64,000 bases of DNA from Bradyrhizobium sp. in8p8 (GTDB lineage: Bacteria > Pseudomonadota > Alphaproteobacteria > Rhizobiales > Xanthobacteraceae): contig NZ_AUGD01000001.1 in NCBI RefSeq assembly GCF_000426845.1, positions 1,051,680-1,115,679 on the forward strand, in the 5' to 3' direction. A model generated the notes under the pieces. The model saw only the letters and a list, made by a program, of their open reading frames with translations, searched no databases and was not told the origin of the DNA. The translations under genes were made by a program, and so were the position numbers. Shown here one piece after another: positions 45,771-54,081 of this stretch. Each line of letters starts with the position of its first letter. Position 1 is the stretch's first letter.

Positions 45771-46676
45771 TCAGGACACAACAGCCCGGTGCAGCATCGC
45801 GAGACCGCGCGCCAGATGGAGGTGCCCAACCCTGTGGACCTCCAGGCTGAACTCCTCCAGTGCCTGCTTCGAGGCCGTCGCCGAGGCCACGGTCACGCCG
45901 TCGATGGTGTCGAGGGTAATAATGAACATGTCGTCGTCGATCATCACGATGTTCTGGAACGGCTCGCCCGGCAGGACCGACCAGCCCTTCACGGCCTCCT
46001 CGATGTTCGCCATGAGCGACTCGATCGCAATCTCGATCCATTCGGCGCGCACCGCCGCAAAATCGGAGCTGTGCCTGGGCACGCCGATCTTGGCCATCAC
46101 CGGGCTGAGGCCCTCCGCCAGCAGTTCATACAGTTCCTCGATGATGAGGTTGGGATTGCGCTCCCTCGCACGATTCACGTGCGTGATCGGGAAGGCCAAC
46201 ACCTGCGGCTTGTCGGTGGAGGCCTCGTTTCCGTTGCGCTCGACGCCGTACCACCAGCGATCGTACGGCTGCATCACCGGATCATGGAATTCGGCGTCAT
46301 CGTGGTCGGTGCCACGCCTGCCCGGTTGCTCGGCAAGGCTCTGCAGCTGTTTCTTGACCTCACCGCACGCGGTGAGGATTCCGCGGTCGGAGATCGCAGC
46401 CCAGCGCAAGTCGACCAGGGCCGAGCGAAGAACGCCCCCGGTGCCCAACGCCTTGCGGAGAAGGGTGATGTTGACGGCATCGGGCATGGCGATGCGGACG
46501 TGCTCGGTCGACACCGTGACCCATTCCGGCATCGCCGCATGGGTCAATTTGAGAAGGCCCGATCCGAGCGCCAGGTCGAAGCAGGGAGGCAGCGCAGGAC
46601 GGCCCCTCTCCTGGATCGGCCAGCAGTCCCGCTGCTCTGCATGAATGACTGTCGGATCGAGGATGAGTTCGCTCAT
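45771..46676 (-). CDS. Hypothetical 301-aa element protein
   Basis: Not recognised. A soluble alpha/beta-like protein starting MSELILDPTVIH, with a conserved-looking aromatic patch DRWWYGVERNG and acidic MIDDDMFIITLDTIDG near the C-terminus. The ATG at 46676 is preferred over 46862 because the longer version overlaps the next gene upstream. It belongs to a run of leftward unknown genes (43640-48576) with short gaps, probably one transcript. Confidence 0.65.
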   Translation of the reverse strand: MSELILDPTVIHAEQRDCWPIQERGRPALPPCFDLALGSGLLKLTHAAMPEWVTVSTEHVRIAMPDAVNITLLRKALGTGGVLRSALVDLRWAAISDRGILTACGEVKKQLQSLAEQPGRRGTDHDDAEFHDPVMQPYDRWWYGVERNGNEASTDKPQVLAFPITHVNRARERNPNLIIEELYELLAEGLSPVMAKIGVPRHSSDFAAVRAEWIEIAIESLMANIEEAVKGWSVLPGEPFQNIVMIDDDMFIITLDTIDGVTVASATASKQALEEFSLEVHRVGHLHLARGLAMLHRAVVS

Positions 46677-46734
46677 TGTTGTTGCCCTGTTTGGCTCGCC
46701 ATTACGATGACGACGCGTTGCGCGTGCTGTGGAT

Positions 46735-47307
46735 CTAATGAGCCTTCCGCTTCGGCGGCGTCGGGAGGAGGTGGAGGCGGAGCCGTTCATCGAGAAAGGC
46801 GCACGTGGCGTCGATCGTCGCGCGATCGCGCTGCTCGAACACGGCCAAGCCATCGATTTCAAAACGGATGATGTCGTGATCGGCGATGGCCTCGATCGTG
46901 TAGCGCGTTCGCGCGATGGACAGCGCTTCCATAGCGATCGGACCTTCCGCGTTCGGGCCCGCGGCCATCATCTTGGCGATCAACCGGTCGACCAGCCGGG
47001 AGAAGATCGGAGCGAGCACCTTCTCAAAATCCGGGTGGTCGATGGAATAGCCGCAGCCGATCATGTCAGCCTCCTCTGCGGAGACCTTAGCAGTGGGCAC
47101 GTACATGATGTCCGGGTGAGCGGTAATGCCGCATGCGGCATCCCGATCCGCTTTCCGCGCGTAGGCCTCGACCGTGTAGTAGTTGAGCGCCAACGCCAGC
47201 CGCGCGCCGGGGGTGTCCAGCGTGAACTTGGCAGGCAGGCTCGGAAGGTGCTCGAAATCGGGACTGTTTTGGTCGAACAGCGGCTGGGCGAGGTACACTT
47301 TGCTCAT
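46735..47307 (-). CDS. Hypothetical 190-aa element protein
   Basis: Not recognised. A soluble protein starting MSKVYLAQPLFDQNSPDFEH. It has two Cys residues (ACGITAH and IGCGYS) and a charged C-terminus PPKRKAH. The ATG at 47307 is chosen over 47325. It sits 58 bp upstream of the 301-aa gene in the same leftward run. Confidence 0.62.
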   Translation of the reverse strand: MSKVYLAQPLFDQNSPDFEHLPSLPAKFTLDTPGARLALALNYYTVEAYARKADRDAACGITAHPDIMYVPTAKVSAEEADMIGCGYSIDHPDFEKVLAPIFSRLVDRLIAKMMAAGPNAEGPIAMEALSIARTRYTIEAIADHDIIRFEIDGLAVFEQRDRATIDATCAFLDERLRLHLLPTPPKRKAH

Positions 47308-47335
47308 CGGTGTGGCTCCTTTCATGCTATGGCGT

Positions 47336-47758
47336 CTAAAGCTTCAGCAGCGCGCGGACCTGGTCGGCCACGTTGCCACGGAGCCGCCTGACCTTGCGAC
47401 CGATCTTCACGAGGTCGCGGTCGGCGAGAACCGCAGCGATGTCGCGGCGAACCGCCTTCGACCTGATAGCTTTCGCGACCTGCATGACGAGAGCGCGGGC
47501 GTCGTCATCTTTGGGGGCGACGACATTGACCTGCCGCAAGCCATCGGCCAGCTGACGCTGGCGCTGATCAGCCTTACGCTCGGCGTCGGTCCGAGCCTCC
47601 GTCTGCTCGCTTTTCGTAGCCGGCGCCTGCTCGCCCGGCTCGATGAACGCGCGCACCTCCCGCCAGCCCTCCCGTTTCAGGCGGGCCTTAGAGATGCGCG
47701 GCTCCGGCTCGCCGGACTGCTCGCTATGCTCGGGATCGGAGTCGAAGTTCATGTCCAT
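47336..47758 (-). CDS. Hypothetical 140-aa charged protein
   Basis: Not recognised. The first half is acidic/polar and probably disordered (SDPEHSEQSGEPEPRISKARLKREGW). The middle is an Arg/Glu coiled segment and the end is basic and helical (DLVKIGRKVRRLRGNVADQVRALLKL). Start at 47758 or the second Met at 47752. It may be a DNA- or RNA-binding accessory. Confidence 0.58.
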   Translation of the reverse strand: MDMNFDSDPEHSEQSGEPEPRISKARLKREGWREVRAFIEPGEQAPATKSEQTEARTDAERKADQRQRQLADGLRQVNVVAPKDDDARALVMQVAKAIRSKAVRRDIAAVLADRDLVKIGRKVRRLRGNVADQVRALLKL

Positions 47759-47773
47759 GTGACTAGCCCGTGT

Positions 47774-48205
47774 CTAGACCGCCGGCTCGGCGTTTACCTC
47801 AGCGGCCGCGCTGCGCACCTCGAAGCAGCGCAGCGCCATCGCGACGATGCGGTCGCGCTGGGCGGTGGAGATGCTGATGCGGTAGCGCTCGCTCTGCTGC
47901 GGGTAGACGCCGACGCGCTTCGCCTCGGTCAGGAACCAGTCGCGCGTCCCCCTGGTCAGCGTGACGCAGGTGCGGGTCATCTTATAGCCGTAGGCCTTGG
48001 CCACCGGCCCGGCCGCGTGCCAGATCACCTCGGCGCCGGCGCGCGCGCGCCCGGAAATCCCCGCCGCCATCAACGACCGTTCGGCCCTGTTCGCGAGGGC
48101 CAGGACGTCGGCCAGCGAAGCCGTGTGCTTGTGCGCTTTGCCGTTCGCGCCATTCAGCGCAGCCGCGAGCCGCATGGCGTTGACGTTATTAACCTTGATA
48201 CGCAT
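47774..48205 (-). CDS. Hypothetical 143-aa element protein
   Basis: Not recognised. A small soluble, helix-rich protein with many Arg and Ala residues (LANRAERSLMAAGISGRARAG, then YKMTRTCVTLTRGTRDWFL). It has an ATG with GGAGGAG seven bases upstream (GAGTTAGTAG spacer region), which supports translation. It is co-oriented with its neighbours. Confidence 0.6.
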   Translation of the reverse strand: MRIKVNNVNAMRLAAALNGANGKAHKHTASLADVLALANRAERSLMAAGISGRARAGAEVIWHAAGPVAKAYGYKMTRTCVTLTRGTRDWFLTEAKRVGVYPQQSERYRISISTAQRDRIVAMALRCFEVRSAAAEVNAEPAV

Positions 48206-48219
48206 CTACTAACTCCTCC

Positions 48220-48576
48220 TCATGTCGCATCGTGGGTGAACGGCTGGCCGTTCCCAAAAGACTGCTTCTGCCACCCGGTGGGGTTCACCTCGTCGAGCAC
48301 CACCCCCGCGACGGCGGCGAACCCGGCCTCTGCCATCACGCTCTCCTGGTGCTGGAAGCGGGCTTCGACGGTCTCGTCATCGGCGTCCTCGTCGAACGTG
48401 CTCAACGGACCGTCCAGTACCGTTCTCTTCCACTCCTGAAAGTGCGAGAAGCCGTGCAGCTGCGCCATCAACTCCAGGCACTTCGTGTACTTCAACTCCT
48501 GGCCATGCCGCGCCAACGACTTCATGAGGCGCTTGGCGTCCCGCTTGATTCTCGTTTCGCTGGTAAAGAAACGCAT
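48220..48576 (-). CDS. Hypothetical 118-aa protein
   Basis: A small soluble protein with KRLMKSLARHGQELKYTKCL followed by AQLHGFSHFQEWKR. This helical pair is seen at the N-terminus of some glyoxalase-superfamily-annotated element proteins; the resemblance is from memory and is weak. It is the first gene of the long leftward run that starts near 48576. Confidence 0.6.
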   Translation of the reverse strand: MRFFTSETRIKRDAKRLMKSLARHGQELKYTKCLELMAQLHGFSHFQEWKRTVLDGPLSTFDEDADDETVEARFQHQESVMAEAGFAAVAGVVLDEVNPTGWQKQSFGNGQPFTHDAT

Positions 48577-48885
48577 GATGCTTACTCATAGTCGTGCGGC
48601 ACTCGAATGAACGACGGGTCGAATGCCATTACCCTGGCCTAACGTTACGTCGGTCTGGCCGGGAAACTAAGGAAGTGACTTCGTGAGTTTTGACGTCTGA
48701 CCGTTGGTGACGAGATGCAGATCCGGCTTCGAGCCGGTAGATCAGCACCGCGCGCACCTACAGTGGTGCGAGCGCCCGTGCACCAAAACGCGAATGGCAC
48801 GACCGACGAGCGCGCAGACCTAGCCGGCGCGGTGAATCTCATCCCCAACATAGACTTTTATCAATCTGCGCAACGATCGCTTTGA
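48577..48885. other. Divergent intergenic region, no gene seen
   Basis: 309 bp separate the leftward gene run (start 48576) from the rightward gene at 48886, so promoters for both should lie here. I see no convincing ORF, hairpin or repeat. An AT-rich patch (TAGACTTTTATCAAT at 48851-48865) just before the rightward start is a plausible -10 region. Confidence 0.45.
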
Positions 48886-49785
48886 ATGTCCGCGCTATCG
48901 GATGATCGTATTCAATCTCGGACGGCCCGTATGAGCAGGCTCGCTGACGAAGCACTCGCAAGCGCGGTACGCGCAACTCTCCCGCAGACCATCTTCGGAA
49001 CCCCGTGGGACGTGCGCGTTACCGATGACATCGATCATGCCGGCGCGGACTTCTATTCCGGCGTGGTGCGGGTTCATGAAACATGGCTTCAATCGATCCA
49101 TAAATCGCGCCTGTCTTACGTAACCAGACATTATCCATTGGCGATCGGACCTTTCGAAGAGGCCGAGCCTCAACTGATTCCACACAACGGTTGCACTGAA
49201 TGCCGACGCCGACCCGTTACCGTGGGACGCGCCATCACGATCCAACGTTCCTTTGCTGGCGGTCAATTCAGCGGTGCGTTGATAGTAGGCGAAGCCTTCA
49301 TCGCCAGAAGCAACGAGGATCACGACATGTTTGCGGATCGTAATCGCGAGATTGCAATCAAGGGCGTCATGACCGCTCTCCATTCCAGAGCTTGGAAGCG
49401 GCTGGCTGATGCGCGCGCGTTGACCGAATTGCGGGATCTGGCCTTAGGTGTCGTCACCAGAATGGGCTCGCAGCGTCCCTACGATGCCAGCACCTGCATC
49501 TGCCTTCTGCCTTATGATCGTCTGTTGCCGAGCGCAACCGCCGACAAACTGAGATACTACGAGAGGCTACAAATTTACCCGCAAGAAGGCATTCCATTTC
49601 CCGTTCTAAGGCAAGAATGCGCCGACGCGATTGTCTTCATGGAGCGAGATGAAATCCTTAGTCTCTTGCTGCGATTGTCCTTTGACATCTCCGAGCTACA
49701 AAATTCATTCGTCGGGAATAACGGAGACAGCGGCGACTTGAGCTCAAATCGGCTGACGGACGAGGAGTTCGCGCTTCTGGTTTAG
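48886..49785 (+). CDS. Hypothetical 299-aa protein
   Basis: Not recognised. A soluble mixed alpha/beta protein with a CTEC pair near residue 103 (NGCTECRRRP) and further Cys residues in TCICLLPYDRLL. Composition is slightly less GC-biased than the backbone genes. It stands alone, about 100 bp downstream of an AT-rich promoter-like stretch. Possible cargo rather than backbone. Confidence 0.62.
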   Translation: MSALSDDRIQSRTARMSRLADEALASAVRATLPQTIFGTPWDVRVTDDIDHAGADFYSGVVRVHETWLQSIHKSRLSYVTRHYPLAIGPFEEAEPQLIPHNGCTECRRRPVTVGRAITIQRSFAGGQFSGALIVGEAFIARSNEDHDMFADRNREIAIKGVMTALHSRAWKRLADARALTELRDLALGVVTRMGSQRPYDASTCICLLPYDRLLPSATADKLRYYERLQIYPQEGIPFPVLRQECADAIVFMERDEILSLLLRLSFDISELQNSFVGNNGDSGDLSSNRLTDEEFALLV

Positions 49786-49922
49786 GCAGGCCTGGCGGGT
49801 TAGTCAGCTTTCATCAATCGGACATGTGACGTTCACCGACTAATCTTTCATTGAATAGTACCTGTTAGCGATCCACTGTACTTCAGATCTGTTGCGGCAT
49901 AGGCGTTGCTTGGGGAGGACTT

Positions 49923-50522
49923 ATGGGATTGTCAGTTCCGATCTATGGTTACCACTCCGCGAAAGGCAGGAGACATCAGCAAGAGAAGGGTGACGGCACT
50001 TACAACGAGGACAACAAGAGGAATATCGAGTCGTTCTTCGAGCTCCTTCAGAGGCCGTTGGTCAAAGACATTGGCGTCACATGCCGCGCAATTTATCCCA
50101 GGAACGAGGGTGAAGACCCTCGCCAGATCGACTGGAGTGCTAGGATTGTTTACGAGACGGAAACCGAAGGACGTCCCGAACTAAACGCCCTTCTGGATGA
50201 GCTTAATGATTGGGGCACGATCGTTGTCCCGAACCGCTGGCATCTTACGGACGACGGCCTATACGCCGAGAAGCTGATCAAGCGTCTAAGCAATGGATCG
50301 ATTGCGCCCATCGCGCTAGACCTCGAAGCCTTGGCGGACGCCCGGCAACCGCTCGAAAGGCATTTCCGAGGCTTGACGCGCTTGCCCGATATCGAGCAAC
50401 GCATAAGGCACTTCTTTAAAGTGCTGACCAGCGATCCCGTGCGGGTGCGGGTCGAGGTCGCGAATTCAATCCCGCGAAAGTCCTTTGAGGACCCACCGCA
50501 GGAGCAAGCAAGGAGCAAGTAG
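49923..50522 (+). CDS. Hypothetical 199-aa protein
   Basis: Not recognised. A soluble protein that starts MGLSVPIYGYHSAKGRRHQQ and is rich in charged residues, with ARIVYETETEGRPELNALLD in the middle. A clear GGAGG lies upstream of the ATG. It is followed 130 bp later by the primase/helicase-like gene. Confidence 0.62.
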   Translation: MGLSVPIYGYHSAKGRRHQQEKGDGTYNEDNKRNIESFFELLQRPLVKDIGVTCRAIYPRNEGEDPRQIDWSARIVYETETEGRPELNALLDELNDWGTIVVPNRWHLTDDGLYAEKLIKRLSNGSIAPIALDLEALADARQPLERHFRGLTRLPDIEQRIRHFFKVLTSDPVRVRVEVANSIPRKSFEDPPQEQARSK

Positions 50523-50652
50523 TCTAGCCAGCATTGGCCGTGCGGGCTGCCGCAAACTGATGAGGTCACTTGCTTAGTTTCTTCGCGGCTTCGGGTTAGG
50601 GCTTCCAAGAGCCGATCGGCTAACAGTCGGTTCGATCGAAGAAAGGAAGCAC

Positions 50653-52236
50653 ATGTCCCGCAAGAATTCGAGCCGTGTTGGAGATAGCCCGAACCCGAAT
50701 CCGTCAGCGCCCCGTCAGTCATCCAAGGCCGACGAGCGGCCCGATCTGATCATTGACCAGGCCGATTTGCCCGCCGCGGCCGGCAAACTGGCTGAGCGTT
50801 TGGCGAGCTCGCCGAGCCTGTTTCAGCGGGGTTCTACCCTCGTGAAACTGGTGAATACCACCGAAGGCCCTTCAACTCTTCTCCTCAACGTCCATGACGT
50901 TGTCAATTACAGCCACCAGGTATGTCGTCCCGTGATGCAAAAGATCGTGCGTGGCGAGCTCATGCGCGAGCCGGTGACGCTTCCGGAGCGCGTCGCCAAG
51001 CTCTACCTCAACCGGCACGACGCTTGGGGTGTCCGTCACCTGGACGGCATTTGCCGGGCCCCGATCCTTTCAGACGATGGCTCGATCCGCGCGACGCACG
51101 GGTACGACAAGGAGACGCACTTCTGGTGCATTGGGGTGGAACTGCCCCGCATTCCTGATCGCCCGACGCGAAAGCAGGCTGAGAAGGCGCTCGACAGTCT
51201 TCGCAGGGTCTTCGCAACGTTCCCCTTTGCTGACGCGCTCAAGACCGCTGTTTCGGGCGGCAGGCTGATGGTCGACCTCTCGCAGCCGCCGAGGGTCGAC
51301 GAGGCAAGCTACTTGGTCGCCATCCTGACCGCCGTCTGCCGTCCCAGTCTCCCGCTCGCTCCCGGCTTCATCATTCGTTCGCCGCAATACTCTGGCGCGG
51401 GCACTGGAAAGGGGAAGCTCATTCGCGCCGCCGCGCGCATCGCATTCGACTTCGCGCCCAAAGCGTTCACGAGTACGGGTGATCGCGCGGAGCTCGATAA
51501 GCGTTTGACTGCGTCGCTGGTCGCTGCAGACCCTGTCGTCTTTCTCGATAACGTCAATGCGGAGATTGTGCGTTCCAACCTCCTGGCGCAAATCGCAACC
51601 GAAAACCCGTGTGCGATCCGACCGTTTCGGGAGAACACGAAGATGGTGTCGATCACCACGAACGCTTTTCTCGCGATCACCGGGAACGCCATTGCCGTGT
51701 CCGAGGATCTGGCGCGGCGCTTCCTTATCGTTGGGCTCGACGCCGGTTGCGAGGATCCCGAACGGCGCGAATTCAGCGAGGAGTTCGATCTCCTGATCCA
51801 GCGCAAGCGCCGCGACCTTCTTGCCGCAGCGCTCACGATCTGGCGGTGGGGCCGCCAGAATAGCCTCAAGCAAGGTCAGGCGCTTGGTAGCTTTGAACAG
51901 TGGGCGAGTTGGTGCCGCGATCCGCTGCTTGCGCTCGGCTGCGCCGACCCCGTCCAACGAATCTCCGACATCAAGCGCGACGATCCACGCCGCGTTCAGG
52001 TCGTCGAGTTCTTTACGACTTGGCATGAGCTCTATGGCGACCGCGCGATCAAGGTCAAAGAGCTCGACATGCGCCTTTCACTGCTTGCTCATCCGCATGG
52101 TCGCGGAAGTCGGCAAAGCCTTGCGGGCTTTGTTGCCAACCTCGAGGGGACGCGCGCGGGCGGTTTCGTCATGCTGCGCAACAAGCCCCTCGGAAAATGG
52201 GGCACGTCCACGTATGTCCTTCAGAAAACCGATTAG
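50653..52236 (+). CDS. Primase/helicase-like ATPase of plasmid or phage type
   Basis: A 527-residue soluble protein. The C-terminal half has SGAGTGKGKLIRAAA (Walker A) at about 251-265, PVVFLDNVNAE (Walker B-like) about 45 residues later, then ITTNAFLAITGNAI with an Asn sensor and SEDLARRFLIV with an Arg-finger-like pair. This resembles the D5/poxvirus-type superfamily III helicase ATPases that replicate phages and plasmids. The N-terminal 200 residues are not recognised. It opens the maintenance block (ATPase, DUF932, ParB, Toprim), suggesting replication of the excised circle. Confidence 0.72.
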   Translation: MSRKNSSRVGDSPNPNPSAPRQSSKADERPDLIIDQADLPAAAGKLAERLASSPSLFQRGSTLVKLVNTTEGPSTLLLNVHDVVNYSHQVCRPVMQKIVRGELMREPVTLPERVAKLYLNRHDAWGVRHLDGICRAPILSDDGSIRATHGYDKETHFWCIGVELPRIPDRPTRKQAEKALDSLRRVFATFPFADALKTAVSGGRLMVDLSQPPRVDEASYLVAILTAVCRPSLPLAPGFIIRSPQYSGAGTGKGKLIRAAARIAFDFAPKAFTSTGDRAELDKRLTASLVAADPVVFLDNVNAEIVRSNLLAQIATENPCAIRPFRENTKMVSITTNAFLAITGNAIAVSEDLARRFLIVGLDAGCEDPERREFSEEFDLLIQRKRRDLLAAALTIWRWGRQNSLKQGQALGSFEQWASWCRDPLLALGCADPVQRISDIKRDDPRRVQVVEFFTTWHELYGDRAIKVKELDMRLSLLAHPHGRGSRQSLAGFVANLEGTRAGGFVMLRNKPLGKWGTSTYVLQKTD

Positions 52237-52306
52237 CGGCGCTCGGCGAGCGCGGCCAATTCCCGCTGAGCAGAAGCTCGCTGAGAGCGTGTGCCTACGC
52301 CAATGG

Positions 52307-52394
52307 CATAGGAAGCATAGGGGGCATATGATCCGAGATCGCGGATCTCAGGCTCGATCACCGGAGGAACCCATAGGCTCATAGGGGGCATAGG
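52307..52394. repeat. CATAGG iteron-like repeats around a perfect palindrome
   Basis: Two triplets of CATAGG-like units start at 52307, 52316, 52325 and at 52372, 52380, 52389 (9-bp or 8-bp steps). An exact 13-mer CATAGGGGGCATA occurs in each triplet (52316-52328, 52380-52392). Between them lies the perfect palindrome GAGATC-GCG-GATCTC (52335-52349). The block sits in the 496-bp gap after the primase/helicase-like gene, which holds no supported ORF. It looks like an origin, partition site or operator. Confidence 0.65.
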
Positions 52395-52732
52395 CCGTCG
52401 GGAGCGGTAGCAACTCGACGCGATGGCAATCACGTTTTGCCATTCACAATGGCGAGCAACCCCGGGGCTCTCCGTGCCGCCGGCCGGCTCCGACCACTTT
52501 CGGGATACAATCGGGCCCGAGAGGTGGCGGGCTACGCCACATTCCTTGAGCGCCGCGAGTGCCTGCGCGTTAGGCCGCTCATGCGTCCGCAACGGAGTGT
52601 TCAGATCTGGATTGCGCAGATGCAAAGGGCATCTAAGCGCGTCAGCTATCATAGAGTCAGAGTGTGGCCGGATTTTCCGTGACGGGTTGAGGCGGCGAGA
52701 GAGCCTCGCGGCACCCGTCATGGAGATATCTC

Positions 52733-53929
52733 ATGACCCAGCTGGATGTTCTGGACGCCGCGCGCGGTGAGCGTGGCGGCTATAAGGTAGATGTGAGCCG
52801 TGGTGAGCGCGTCGGCCGCGTCTCGTCGGAATGGTTTTCCCGGCCGGCGGACGAGCGGTACTTGTCACTCTCCGACCTTCACGCTGCCGTGCGCTGCCGT
52901 GCCGAGCGAAGCCGGACCCGGACGGTGGAGAGCGCGGCGATTCGGGTGGAGGCGAGTCGTGACGATACGGAGCGGCTGACGTTGATGCTGCCGGCTGAGT
53001 CAGCGCCTCTTGCGCCGACGCACTGGAGCTTCGGCCAGCTCGCTACGATGGTCGGCGCGCCATCGGCTTACCTTCGCCAACTTCCCGCGCCGCTTGCAGC
53101 CATCAACCTGCAGTTTGGGCTAAGCTCGAATCGCGCGGAGCAGATCAAGACCCTCGAGGTCGAAGACGGCCGCACCGAACTGCGGGCGGTCACCAGCCCC
53201 GACTATGGGCGCATCTTTGACCAGGAGCTGGTCGCCGCCGTGCAGCGCATCGCCGGTAACGGCACCGGCGACACGCGATGGAAAGTGCCAGGGGTGCTCG
53301 ACTGGTCGACCGGAATCTACAATCCGCGGGTTGACATCACGAAAGCGACCACGACCCTCTACGCTTCCGACCGGGACGTGTTCCTGTTCCTGGTCGACGA
53401 CTTCAACCCGATCGAGGCGGGCAAGCTGCCTGACGGCTCGCCCGACCTCTACTTCCGCGGCTTTTATTGCTGGAATTCCGAGGTCGGTGCCAAAACGCTG
53501 GGTATCGCGAGCTTCTACCTTCGCGCCGTTTGTCAGAATCGCAATCTTTGGGGCGTGGAGGATTTCCAGGAGATCACCATCCGCCATTCCAAATACGCGG
53601 CGTCGCGATTCGCCCACGAGGCGGCGCCAGCGCTCACGCGCTTTGCCGATTCCTCGCCGATGCCATTCGTCAACGGCATCAAGGCGGCGCGGAAGCGCGT
53701 CGTCGCACGGTGCGACGAGGAGCGAACCCATTTCCTGCGCAAGCGTGGGTTCGGCAAAGCGGAGACAGCAAAGATCATCGAGACCGTGCTTGCTGAGGAA
53801 GGCCGCAAGCCCGAAAGCGTCTTCGATTTCGTGCAGGGCATTACCGCTGTTGCGCGGGACAAGCTGCATCAGGATGCTCGGCTGGATCTCGAGGCGCGCG
53901 CGAAAAAGCTGCTCGACCACGTCAACTAA
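52733..53929 (+). CDS. DUF932 domain protein
   Basis: A 398-residue protein of the DUF932 family, widespread on plasmids, phages and rhizobial ICEs. Typical segments are HWSFGQLATMVGAPSAYLRQLP, ELRAVTSPDYGRIFDQELVAAV and the C-terminal FLRKRGFGKAETAKIIETV. Biochemical function is unknown. Position between a primase-like ATPase and ParB suggests a role in DNA maintenance. The ATG at 52733 has GGAGA upstream. Confidence 0.88.
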   Translation: MTQLDVLDAARGERGGYKVDVSRGERVGRVSSEWFSRPADERYLSLSDLHAAVRCRAERSRTRTVESAAIRVEASRDDTERLTLMLPAESAPLAPTHWSFGQLATMVGAPSAYLRQLPAPLAAINLQFGLSSNRAEQIKTLEVEDGRTELRAVTSPDYGRIFDQELVAAVQRIAGNGTGDTRWKVPGVLDWSTGIYNPRVDITKATTTLYASDRDVFLFLVDDFNPIEAGKLPDGSPDLYFRGFYCWNSEVGAKTLGIASFYLRAVCQNRNLWGVEDFQEITIRHSKYAASRFAHEAAPALTRFADSSPMPFVNGIKAARKRVVARCDEERTHFLRKRGFGKAETAKIIETVLAEEGRKPESVFDFVQGITAVARDKLHQDARLDLEARAKKLLDHVN

Positions 53930-54081
53930 GGCGGCCTATCTCCGGCCTATCCGCAGCCGATTCCGCCCCGTCTTCTTCGACCCAACGCCGCCCTCAGAGG
54001 AAGAGGGCGGCGCTTCGCTTCGTGACGGGTCAGAAGGTCCAGAGAGAGGCTCTGGATCGCTCGTCGCGGAGAAAAACGTCA

